Shown: positions 8,445-17,779 of the stretch, one piece after another
Layout: the number at the start of each line of letters is the position of its first letter
How positions within the stretch are numbered: position 1 is the first letter of the stretch
Assembly: GCA_029202445.1 (NCBI GenBank)
Contig: CP119321.1
Span: forward strand, 2,480,001-2,544,000
Origin: Candidatus Microbacterium phytovorans
Lineage (GTDB): Bacteria; Actinomycetota; Actinomycetes; Actinomycetales; Microbacteriaceae
Direction of reading: 5' to 3'
DNA length: 64,000 nucleotides
Position numbers and translations under genes: made by a program
Notes under the pieces: model-generated
What the model was told of the DNA's origin: nothing
Database searches by the model: none
What the model saw: the letters and a program-made list of their open reading frames with translations, nothing else

Positions 8445-8840
8445 CTACGCCGGGGTGAGCCCGAAGTGCGCCAGCTCGGCACCGGTCAGCATGCGCGAGC
8501 GGATGAGGAACCGCATGCCCGTCGGGCCCTCCACGCTGAATCCGGCCCCACGGCCGGGCACGACGTCGATCGTCAGATGTGTGTACTTCCAGTACTCGAA
8601 CTGCGACTCCGAGATGAAGACGTCGACCGGATCGCCGAGCCCGACGTCGAGCCCGCCTAGATGCACATCGCTCGGACCGGTGAGGAACATCCCGACGGGG
8701 TAGCACATGGGGGCGCTGCCATCACAGCACCCCCCGGACTGGTGGAACATCAGCGGACCGTGCTGCACGGTGAGGTCGCGCAGCAGCGCGGCCGCGGCAT
8801 CCGTCACTTCGACGCGGGTGAAGGGTTCGGCGGCGGTCAT
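8445..8840 (-). CDS. DUF779 family protein, aldehyde dehydrogenase partner
   Basis: A small protein of 131 residues of the DUF779 family, which is widely found next to acetaldehyde dehydrogenase genes in actinobacteria. The signature is visible: GPLMFHQSGGCCDGSAPMCY, with a Cys-Cys pair and a third Cys, plus DVFISESQFEYWKYTHLTID and a C-terminal RFLIRSRMLT. The conserved Cys and His residues suggest metal binding, but the role is not established. GGAGGATGCC before the ATG supports the start. It follows the aldehyde dehydrogenase on the same strand, separated by about 300 bases of repeat DNA. Confidence 0.85.
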   Translation of the reverse strand: MTAAEPFTRVEVTDAAAALLRDLTVQHGPLMFHQSGGCCDGSAPMCYPVGMFLTGPSDVHLGGLDVGLGDPVDVFISESQFEYWKYTHLTIDVVPGRGAGFSVEGPTGMRFLIRSRMLTGAELAHFGLTPA

Positions 8841-8862
8841 GGCATCCTCCCTGGGGTCGGTG

Positions 8863-9130
8863 TGCGTTTCGTGTCTGCGTTTCGTGTCTGCGTTTCGTCT
8901 CTGCGTTTCGTGTCTGCGTTTCGTCTCTGCGTTTCGTCTCTGCGTTTCGTCTCGCTGCGCTCGCTCAACGACCGGGTGGAGACGCTCGCTCAACGACCGG
9001 GGGTGGGGGACGCCCCCGGGTCGTTGAGCGAGGAACGCAGCGACGAGACGAAACGCAGAGGAGCACAGCGACGAGACGAAACGCAGAGGAGCGCAGCGAC
9101 GAGACGAAGCGCAGACGAGACGAAGCGCGG
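8863..9130. repeat. Seven 13-bp tandem repeats plus palindromic REP-like elements
   Basis: The segment 8863-8953 is seven head-to-tail copies of TGCGTTTCGTSTC. It runs into CTCGCTGCGCTCGCTCAACGACCGG, then a partial copy. The inverted complement (GGTCGTTGAGCGAGGAACGC) follows, with two more inverted copies ending in GACGAAACGCAG. The arms could form a long hairpin between the aldehyde dehydrogenase and DUF779 genes. The same core occurs at five other places in the window. Confidence 0.85.
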
Positions 9131-9136
9131 CTGAGC

Positions 9137-10684
<1,548 letters not shown>

Positions 10685-10776
10685 GGTGTCTCCTTCGACG
10701 ACATGAGTCGCGGCAACTGTGCCGCGTTCGGATGTCGTCGAGGCTAGGTCGCGCCACGTTGCATCCCGTTGCGGTG

Positions 10777-11002
10777 CGTTTCGTCTCGGCTGCGCCTCGC
10801 TCAACGTCCGGGAGAGGAGGACGGCGGCGACACCCGGTCCCGTGTGGCCAACTCCTCCATTTCGGGCGCCGAAGGGCCGGATCCGGCGGTTTCGGCCCAC
10901 ACCGGCACCGAATCGAAGGAGTTGGCTACGCGACCGCCGAGTGACAGCGCCGCGACGACACCCGGTCGTTGAGCGAGGGAGCGCAGCGACCGAGACGAAA
11001 CG
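10777..11002. repeat. Composite element: two REP-like copies in opposite orientation with an inner inverted repeat
   Basis: The 327-base gap between malQ and the aldehyde dehydrogenase gene has no gene. At 10777-10812 it has the repeat in forward form (CGTTTCGTCTCGGCTGCGCC and on to GTCCGGG). At 10961-11002 it has the reverse form (CCGGTCGTTGAGCGAGG to GACGAAACG). Between them a 10-bp inverted repeat (GCCAACTCCT 10847-10856, AGGAGTTGGC 10917-10926) encloses a 60-bp GC-rich stretch. The layout resembles a small mosaic intergenic element. Confidence 0.75.
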
Positions 11003-11011
11003 CCGACGCCG

Positions 11012-13141
11012 CTAGATCGCCCGGTCGACCGCCGCGAGCAGCGACGCGAACCGCGCGTTCGCGGCGAGGTCGTCGAGGAGCACCGCGCGACCGGCGGAGT
11101 CGGCGAGTGGCACCTGCCAGTTGGGGTACTCCTTGTCGGTGCCCGGCTGGTTCTGCGTGCGCCGCTCACCGACGGCGTCGACGAGGGCGACCCCGAGCAG
11201 CACCGACGGCGATGCGGTGATCAGCAGGTTCAGCGCCTCGATCACCTGCTGCTCGCTGGGCGCCTGGTCGATGAGACCGCGCTCGCGGAGGAGCAAGAGC
11301 ATCGCCGAACGTTCCTTCTCGGCATCCGCGAGCTCGTCCTCGACGGGGCGGGTGAGGAGGTGCAACCGCGCGCGCAGCGCGACGTGCTCGTCGGCGAGGT
11401 ATCCCGCGGTGGGCGGCAGGTCGTGGGTGTTGACGGTCGCGAGGAGTGCCCGCCGGTAGTGCTCGGGCGGGCGGAAGCCGTCACCCTCGCGCTCGAACCA
11501 CAGCACGCTCGTGCCGAGGATGCCGCGGGCGGCGAGGTAGTCGCGCACCCACGGTTCGACGTTGCCGAGGTCTTCGCCGATGAGCACGGCACCGGCCCGG
11601 TGGGCTTCCAGAGCGAGGACGCCGATCATGGCCTCGTGGTCGTAGCGGACGTACGTGCCGGCGCCCGCACCGAACCCCTCCGGAATCCACCACAGCCGGC
11701 ACAGTCCGATGACGTGGTCGATCCGCAGCGCGCCGGCGTGACGGAGCAGGGTGCGGATCATGTCGCGCAGCGGCGCGTAGCCCGCCTCGGCCAGGGCCGC
11801 CGGCAGCCACGGCGGCTGGTTCCAGTTCTGACCCTGCTGGTTGTACATGTCCGGCGGGGCGCCCACCGTGATGCCGGGCGCGTACATGTCGTGGAGCGAC
11901 CAGGCATCCGAGCCCTTCGTGTGCACGCCGACGGCGAGGTCGTGCATGACGCCGATCGCCATTCCGGATGCCAGGGCCGCGGCCTGCGCGTCACGTGCCT
12001 GACCGTCGGCGATCCACTGCAGCCACACGTGGAAGTCGACGCGCGCCGACAGCTCGGTGCGCAGCCGCGCGACGAGGGGGGAGCGGATGTCCCAGGCCTC
12101 GGCCGGTCGCTCCTCGCCCTCGTAGTGCTCTTCGAGGGCGCACCACAGGGCGAAGTCCTGGAGCGGCTGACCCTCGCGTTCGGTGAATGCGGCGAGGTCG
12201 GCGGCGCGTCCGGCGGAGCGCGGTGCCGCGTGGATCACCTCGAGCGCGCGCCGTTTCGCCGCCCACACGGCGTCGCGGTCGATGCGTGCGGCGTCGGTGT
12301 CGTCGGCGGCGACGGCGACGCGCGCGGCGTCGACGACGGCCCGGTCGGATGCCGTCAGGTACGCGGCCTCGCGGACGTCTTCGGGCCGCACGTACAGCGG
12401 GGCGAGGAAGCGACGGGTGGCGGGAAGGTACGGCGAGGGCTCGATGGGGCTCGTGACTTCCGCCGCGTGCAGCGGATTCACGAGCAGGAAGTCGGCGCCG
12501 CGTGCGCCGGCGATCGCGGCGAGGTCGCCCAGGTCGGCGAAGTCGCCCATGCCCCACGAGGCCCGCGAGCGCACCGAGTAGATCTGCGCCATGAGACCCC
12601 AGCCGCGCGACCGACCCGGGCGCGCGGGCGGGTCGGGCAGGCGCTCCGGCGTGATGACGAGGGGGCAGGATGCCGTGCGGTCGGCGTCGTCGTGGCCGAA
12701 CGCGCGCTGGGCCGCGTGCAGGGTGTGCCACCCGAGCGGAAGGTCCGCGGGCAGGGGCACGTCGACGCGCCACACGAGCACACCGCCGACGAGTCGCGCC
12801 GCGGGGCGCTGCTCGGGGATGTGCAGCTCGCGCCACGACCCGTCTTCGAGGGCCACCGAGACGGTCACGTCGTGGCCGTCGGCGACGTGGACGGGCAGCA
12901 CCCGCGCGCCGGGGCGGGTGACGTGGGAGGGCGGGAGCAGGCGACGCCACGGCGCTTCGTCGGCATCCGTCAGGGCGGCGGACACCGAGGCATCCGTTGC
13001 AGGATCGACGCCCATCGCCCGCAGCACCGTGCGGAGGGTGTCGGCGGGCACGGACACGCGGTCGCCGAAGAACGACCAGTACTCCGTCGCGATGCCGTGC
13101 GCCTCTGCGAGCGCGAGCAGTGCCGCGTGGTCGTCGGTCAT
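11012..13141 (-). CDS. malQ: 4-alpha-glucanotransferase
   Basis: Transfers alpha-1,4-glucan segments in maltodextrin and glycogen metabolism (GH77, cytosolic). It has 709 residues, with the longer actinobacterial N-terminal extension before the barrel. Family motifs visible are GADFLLVNPLHA, ALRIDHVIGLCRLWWIPEG with the catalytic Asp region, the acid/base region VLIGEDLGNVEPWV and NTHDLPPTAGYL. The start at 13141 (MTDDHAALLALAEAHG) is preferred over 13165 because GGAGGG lies six bases upstream of it. It lies between the aldehyde dehydrogenase and its probable regulator, which looks fortuitous. Confidence 0.95.
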   Translation of the reverse strand: MTDDHAALLALAEAHGIATEYWSFFGDRVSVPADTLRTVLRAMGVDPATDASVSAALTDADEAPWRRLLPPSHVTRPGARVLPVHVADGHDVTVSVALEDGSWRELHIPEQRPAARLVGGVLVWRVDVPLPADLPLGWHTLHAAQRAFGHDDADRTASCPLVITPERLPDPPARPGRSRGWGLMAQIYSVRSRASWGMGDFADLGDLAAIAGARGADFLLVNPLHAAEVTSPIEPSPYLPATRRFLAPLYVRPEDVREAAYLTASDRAVVDAARVAVAADDTDAARIDRDAVWAAKRRALEVIHAAPRSAGRAADLAAFTEREGQPLQDFALWCALEEHYEGEERPAEAWDIRSPLVARLRTELSARVDFHVWLQWIADGQARDAQAAALASGMAIGVMHDLAVGVHTKGSDAWSLHDMYAPGITVGAPPDMYNQQGQNWNQPPWLPAALAEAGYAPLRDMIRTLLRHAGALRIDHVIGLCRLWWIPEGFGAGAGTYVRYDHEAMIGVLALEAHRAGAVLIGEDLGNVEPWVRDYLAARGILGTSVLWFEREGDGFRPPEHYRRALLATVNTHDLPPTAGYLADEHVALRARLHLLTRPVEDELADAEKERSAMLLLLRERGLIDQAPSEQQVIEALNLLITASPSVLLGVALVDAVGERRTQNQPGTDKEYPNWQVPLADSAGRAVLLDDLAANARFASLLAAVDRAI

Positions 13142-13202
13142 GTCGGCTCCCTCCGTCACGGCCATCCTGCCACCCGCGGCGCACGGAACGGGGTGCAGCC
13201 GG

Positions 13203-14522
13203 TCACGCGTCGAGGCGCTCCAGGCGGGCGACCACCCCGGCGCGCTTGGGCGACCGGGCGGGCAGCATGCTCAGTGCGAGCCGCAGGGCCTCCGCGTCGT
13301 CGGCCCCGTCGTCGGTGTCGGCGTAGGCCAGCAGCACGTCCGCGGATGCCTCGGCCAGCAGCGCCTCGCGGAGCGCACCCCGAACCGACTCGCGGAACTC
13401 CTCCACACCCGGTGCGACCGACTCGGGGAGCACCCGGCCGCGGTAGGCGGCGAGCGCGACGCGGTGGGCGCCACGGTCGAGCAGCGAGACCACCTGGTGC
13501 GCGTCGGTCTCCAGGTCGACCGGCAACCGGTAGGGCCGCGACGTGGGCACGAGGTGGGGGGCCGTGCGTTCGAGCGCCTTGCGCAGCCGCACCATCTCGG
13601 GTCGGAGCGTGCCCTCGGCCTCTTCGCCGTAGACGAGTTCGGACAGCCGCTCCGACGACAGCCCCTGCCGGTGGACGGCGAGCATGAGGAGGATCTCGGC
13701 GTGGCGGGCCGAGAGCTCGGTCACCGATTCGCCGGTGTCGCCGGCCACTTCCAACAGGGCGCGGTCGCGTCCCAGCACCCGCAGGACGCTGCGTTCGGGG
13801 GCGCGCACCGGTGCGCGACGCACGGGGGGCGCGGCGGCGGGAGCGGCGGCGCGTGCACGCAGTCGCGCGACGAGCAGCTCGCCTTCGATCGCTCGCGCCG
13901 TCGCGTCGACGAGCAGCTGCGCCTGCGGGGTCGCGGCGTCGGCCCCCCCGGTCACGTCGATGACGCCCACGAGACGCCGGGTCTCGGGGTCGTGCAGGGG
14001 CGCGGCCGTGCACGACCAGGGCTGGACGAGCCGGTTGAAGTGCTCCGCGCCATGGATCTGCACCGAGCGGTCGAGGGCGAGCGCGGTGCCCGGAGCCGAT
14101 GTGCCGACGGAGCGCTCCGACCAGTCCGCTCCCGCGACGAAACCCATGTCGCCGGTGAGCGCGCGCACGTGGCGGTCGCCCTCGACCCACAGCAGCCGGC
14201 CCGCGGCATCCCCGACGGCGACGATCACTCCCGAGTCGGCGTCGGGCGCGAGGAGGGCGCGCACCATCTCCATCGCCCCGGCGAGGGGGTGGGCGCTGCG
14301 GTAGGCCTCGAGCTCGTCTGCGCTGAGGTCGAGCGCCGGTGCTCCTTCGGCGCCGACCAGGAGGGCGAGGGAGCGACGCCACGATTCGCGGACGAGCGGT
14401 CGGACGTCGCCGAGCCGCGCGTCGCCGGGGTTGCCGCCCACGAGCTCCTCGTGCGCGCGCTCGATCAGCAGACGCGAGTTCTCGGGCGAGACCTCGCGGC
14501 GCGACGACCACGACGAGGGCAC
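13203..14522 (-). CDS. GAF-domain transcriptional regulator, probably of the aldehyde dehydrogenase cluster
   Basis: The 439 residues resemble the N-terminal half of AcoR-type regulators but lack the AAA+ ATPase. An N-terminal segment with VRPLVRESWRRSLA leads to a GAF domain at about residues 75-215 (VIVAVGDAAGRLLWVEGD, HFNRLVQPWSCTAAPLHDP, LVGVIDVTGG). The second half (ELSARHAEILLMLAVH, LSSERLSELVYGEE, LRPEMVRLRKALE) looks like a winged-helix DNA-binding domain of transcriptional-activator type. Such proteins often sit beside aldehyde dehydrogenase and DUF779 genes in actinobacteria. It starts at GTG, with GGAAGGGAG upstream. The target genes are inferred from position. Confidence 0.75.
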   Translation of the reverse strand: MPSSWSSRREVSPENSRLLIERAHEELVGGNPGDARLGDVRPLVRESWRRSLALLVGAEGAPALDLSADELEAYRSAHPLAGAMEMVRALLAPDADSGVIVAVGDAAGRLLWVEGDRHVRALTGDMGFVAGADWSERSVGTSAPGTALALDRSVQIHGAEHFNRLVQPWSCTAAPLHDPETRRLVGVIDVTGGADAATPQAQLLVDATARAIEGELLVARLRARAAAPAAAPPVRRAPVRAPERSVLRVLGRDRALLEVAGDTGESVTELSARHAEILLMLAVHRQGLSSERLSELVYGEEAEGTLRPEMVRLRKALERTAPHLVPTSRPYRLPVDLETDAHQVVSLLDRGAHRVALAAYRGRVLPESVAPGVEEFRESVRGALREALLAEASADVLLAYADTDDGADDAEALRLALSMLPARSPKRAGVVARLERLDA

Positions 14523-14630
14523 GGCGCTCCCTTCCGCGGTGAAGGAGTCCCCCGGGTGCGAGGGCGGGTGAGGACGAGTGCCCCCCAGTGTAGGTCGCCC
14601 CTCGCCTCTGCGGTCAGTCCCGTCGCGCGG

Positions 14631-16088
14631 TCAGTCCTGGTGCGACGTCCGGGCGGCCCACCACGCACGCAGGCGCTCTTCGGCATCCGCCGGCTCGAGG
14701 ATGCCCTCGTCGAGGCGCAGGTCGAGGAGGAACCGGTAGGCCTGACCGACCTCCGGACCGGGACGGATGCCGAGCACCTCCTGGATGCGGTTGCCGTCGA
14801 GGGCGGGGCGCATCGCGTCGAGCTGCTCCTGCGCGGCCAGTTCGGCGATGCGGCGCTCGATGTCGTCGTACGCGGCGCGCAGCGTCGCCGCCTTGCGCTT
14901 GTTGCGGGTGGTGACGTCGGCGCGGGTGAGGATGTGGAGGCGTTCGAGCTCGGGTCCCGCATCGCGCACGTAGCGACGCACGGCCGAGTCGGTCCACACC
15001 CCTTCCGCGTAGCCGAAGAACCGCAGGTGCTGCTCGACGAGCTGGGTGACCGACGTGATCGTCGCGGCGTCGAAGCGCAGGGCGTTGAGGCGCTTCCTGG
15101 CCAGCCGCGCACCCTTCACGTCGTGATGGTGGAAGCTGACGCCCCCGCCGGGTTCGAGGCGCCGCGTCGCGGGCTTGCCGATGTCGTGGAGGAGGGCCGC
15201 GAGCCGCAGGGTGACGTCCGGCGCCGCGTCGGGATGCCGGGTGCGCTCCAACTCGATCGCCTGTCGCAGCACGGTGAGCGAATGCTCGTAGACGTCCTTG
15301 TGGTGGTGGTGCTCGTCGACTTCCAGCTGCAGTGCGGGAACTTCGGGCAGGAACTCGCCCGCGAGGCCGGTGTCGACCAGCAGCCGGATGCCGCGTACCG
15401 GATCGTCCGTCTGGAGCAGCTTCACGAGCTCCCCCTGCACCCGCTCGGCGCTGACGATGCGGAGCGTCTCGCGGAGGCGGGCCATGGCATCCACCGTCTC
15501 GGAAGCCACCGTGAAGCCGAGCTGCGAGGAGAAGCGGGCGGCGCGGAGCATGCGCAGCGGGTCGTCGCCGAAGCTCACCGACGGATCGGTGGGAGTGCGC
15601 AGCACGCCCGCGAGGAGGTCTTCGACACCGCTGGTGGGGTCGACGAGCGTCGGGCCCGGCACTCGCAGCGCCATCGCGTTGACGGTGAAGTCACGGCGCA
15701 CGAGGTCCTGTTCGAGGGTGTCGCCGAACTCGACGGTCGGCTTGCGGGTCACGCCGTCGTAGCTGTCGGCGCGGTAGGTGGTGATCTCGACCTGTTCGGC
15801 CCGCCCGGTCTCGGGGTCGCGGATCTTGGCCCCGATGGTGCCGAAGTCACGTCCGACGTCCCACGTCGCCGTCGCGAGGGGCGCGACGATCCGGAGGATG
15901 TCGTCGGGCCGCGCGTTCGTCGTGTAGTCGAGGTCGTGGGTCTCGCGGCCGAGCAGCGCGTCGCGCACGGGGCCGCCGACGAGAGCCAGTTCGAAGCCTG
16001 CCGCGGCGAACGCGGCACCGAGCGCGGAGGTCACCGGCGAGTCGGCGAGCGCGCCGATGCGGGCGAGGCCCTCGGCCATGTTGAGCAT
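14631..16088 (-). CDS. cca: CCA tRNA nucleotidyltransferase
   Basis: Adds or repairs the 3' CCA end of tRNAs. It has 485 residues. The class II nucleotidyltransferase motif is present (LVGGPVRDALLGRETHDLDY, with the metal-binding DLD). So are the neck region (FSSQLGFTVASETVDAMARL) and a C-terminal HD-type domain (LAALLHDIGKPATR). Several local tRNA genes lack an encoded CCA, so the enzyme is needed. The gene is in the place occupied by pcnA near oriC in mycobacteria, divergent from the DUF6049/murJ unit with a methyltransferase gene between. Two ATGs nine bases apart are possible starts. Confidence 0.95.
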   Translation of the reverse strand: MLNMAEGLARIGALADSPVTSALGAAFAAAGFELALVGGPVRDALLGRETHDLDYTTNARPDDILRIVAPLATATWDVGRDFGTIGAKIRDPETGRAEQVEITTYRADSYDGVTRKPTVEFGDTLEQDLVRRDFTVNAMALRVPGPTLVDPTSGVEDLLAGVLRTPTDPSVSFGDDPLRMLRAARFSSQLGFTVASETVDAMARLRETLRIVSAERVQGELVKLLQTDDPVRGIRLLVDTGLAGEFLPEVPALQLEVDEHHHHKDVYEHSLTVLRQAIELERTRHPDAAPDVTLRLAALLHDIGKPATRRLEPGGGVSFHHHDVKGARLARKRLNALRFDAATITSVTQLVEQHLRFFGYAEGVWTDSAVRRYVRDAGPELERLHILTRADVTTRNKRKAATLRAAYDDIERRIAELAAQEQLDAMRPALDGNRIQEVLGIRPGPEVGQAYRFLLDLRLDEGILEPADAEERLRAWWAARTSHQD

Positions 16089-16111
16089 GCGTCGAGCCTA
16101 TCCGCGCGGCG

Positions 16112-17671
16112 TCACGCGAACGTCAGGAAGCCCGTGAAGACGAGCTCTCTCACCCGGGGCAGGAGGTCATCGCGGAGGGCCGCGGCATCCACTTCCAGGA
16201 GGTCGGCGATCGCGGCGACGAGCGGCCCGACGGCGAGGTCGCCGTCGCACGCACCGACGAGGGCCGCGAGCGCCGGATCCACCTCGATCGTGCGGGCGAA
16301 CCCGCCGCCCTGACGCAGCTCGATGACGCTCGGGTCGGCCGCGCCGGGCAGGTGATGGCGCGCTTCTGTGACGTCGCCGGCGACGACCAGCTCGGATGCC
16401 GCGAGCGCGTCGTCGTCGAGCCGGCTCAGCCGGTGCCACGCGGACGTCGCGGCGAGGAGGTGGGGGCCGAGGGCGCCGGCGACGGGCTGAGCGATCCGCT
16501 CGTAGCGGGCGAGGGTGGGCGTGCCCGACGGCGGCCGGTGCAGCAGCAGGTAGCCGAAGCCGACGGCCGTGACGCCCCGGGCGGCGAAGTCGTCGAGCCA
16601 CGCCTGCACGAGGGACTCGTACTCGGGGGTGCCCGCGACGGTTCCGCCGTCGCGCACCCACAGCTCGGCATACGCGAGCGGGTCGAGCCGCTCCCGCTCG
16701 ACGACCCACGCGTCGAGGGCGACCGGCGAGGCGGCGACCCAGCCGCGGACACGGTCGAGGCCGTCCTCGTCGTCGCGGTACTCCCAGTTGCCGAGGAGCT
16801 GCGCCACCCCACCGGGGGCGAGCACGGTGCCCACCTGCGACACGAACGCGGCGACGAGCGCGTCGCCCGAGAAGCCGGCGTCGCGGTACTCGTACTCGGG
16901 CACCCCGGCGACGCGCGGGGTGATGACGAACGGCGGGTTGGAGACGACCCGCTCGAACTCCTCGCCCGCGACCGGCTCGAACAGGCTGCCGTGCCGGGTC
17001 TGGATGCCGGTCACGCCGTTGAGGAGCGCGTTGAGCTCGGTGAAGCGCAGCGCCCGCTCCGACACGTCGGTCGCGACGACCTCGTCGGCGTGGTGCCGCG
17101 CACGCAGCGCCTGGATGCCGCAGCCGGTGCCGATGTCGAGCACTCGCCCCACGGGGGCCGGCAGCTGGAGCCCGGCGAGCGTGAGCGACGCTCCGCCGAC
17201 CCCGAGCACGTGACCGGTCGGGAGCACACCGCGGTGCGCCTGCGCCGTGAGCGCCGCCTCGTCGAGATCGCTCGCGATCCACCAGTGCCCCGCGCCCGCC
17301 TCGTCGGCGACGTCCTGCGGGCGGACGAGAGCGGCGGGCACGACGAGGCCCTCGTCGATCGTGGCGAGCCCCAGGGCGACCAGACCCGCCCCGCGGCAGG
17401 CGGGAAGGGCCGCGTCGACCAGATCGAGCGCGGTCGGGATGCCGAGGAACAGCAGTCGCGCCAGCACCGCCAGCGGGTCGGCGGCGGGATCTGCGGGTCG
17501 GGCGGCGAGCGCCGCGAGCGCCGGGGCGGTCAGCCCGTGTCCCACCGCCTCGTCCGCCAGCGGACCCCACGCCGCGCGCACCGCGTCGGCCGTGTAGCCG
17601 GCGGCGCGGAGGTCGGCGCCGAGCGCGGCGCAGCGGGTCGGATCGGGCTGCGGGTCGGTCACGGCATCCAT
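16112..17671 (-). CDS. Class I SAM-dependent methyltransferase (N5-glutamine/rRNA type), DUF7059 N-terminal region
   Basis: A 519-residue predicted methyltransferase. The N-terminal 150 residues are an Ala-rich helical region of a kind found only with this family. The catalytic domain has SAM motif I (RVLDIGTGCGIQALRARHHA), an acidic strand end (VVATDVSERAL) and motif IV NPPFVITP. NPPF is typical of enzymes that methylate an amino nitrogen, such as HemK/PrmC or RsmC. The C-terminal 200 residues are probably a substrate domain. The target is unknown. It ends 23 bases before cca on the same strand and is probably co-transcribed with it. Confidence 0.85.
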   Translation of the reverse strand: MDAVTDPQPDPTRCAALGADLRAAGYTADAVRAAWGPLADEAVGHGLTAPALAALAARPADPAADPLAVLARLLFLGIPTALDLVDAALPACRGAGLVALGLATIDEGLVVPAALVRPQDVADEAGAGHWWIASDLDEAALTAQAHRGVLPTGHVLGVGGASLTLAGLQLPAPVGRVLDIGTGCGIQALRARHHADEVVATDVSERALRFTELNALLNGVTGIQTRHGSLFEPVAGEEFERVVSNPPFVITPRVAGVPEYEYRDAGFSGDALVAAFVSQVGTVLAPGGVAQLLGNWEYRDDEDGLDRVRGWVAASPVALDAWVVERERLDPLAYAELWVRDGGTVAGTPEYESLVQAWLDDFAARGVTAVGFGYLLLHRPPSGTPTLARYERIAQPVAGALGPHLLAATSAWHRLSRLDDDALAASELVVAGDVTEARHHLPGAADPSVIELRQGGGFARTIEVDPALAALVGACDGDLAVGPLVAAIADLLEVDAAALRDDLLPRVRELVFTGFLTFA

Positions 17672-17779
17672 TCAACCCCACCGGCAGCCCGCGTTTCGCG
17701 GCGCCGTCGAGGGGGCGCACAGCGGCGCGACCGTAGAATGCCACCAGTCGTGCGGTCATGGATCGCACACCCCGCTGCC

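Noticed and set aside
8863..8953. CRISPR array
   Set aside because: The 13-bp units are contiguous with no unique spacers, and no cas genes are present.
16352..17779. N-terminal extension of the DUF6049 protein back to 16352
   Set aside because: That part is antisense to the methyltransferase gene and lacks a signal peptide; the signal peptide begins just after 17780.
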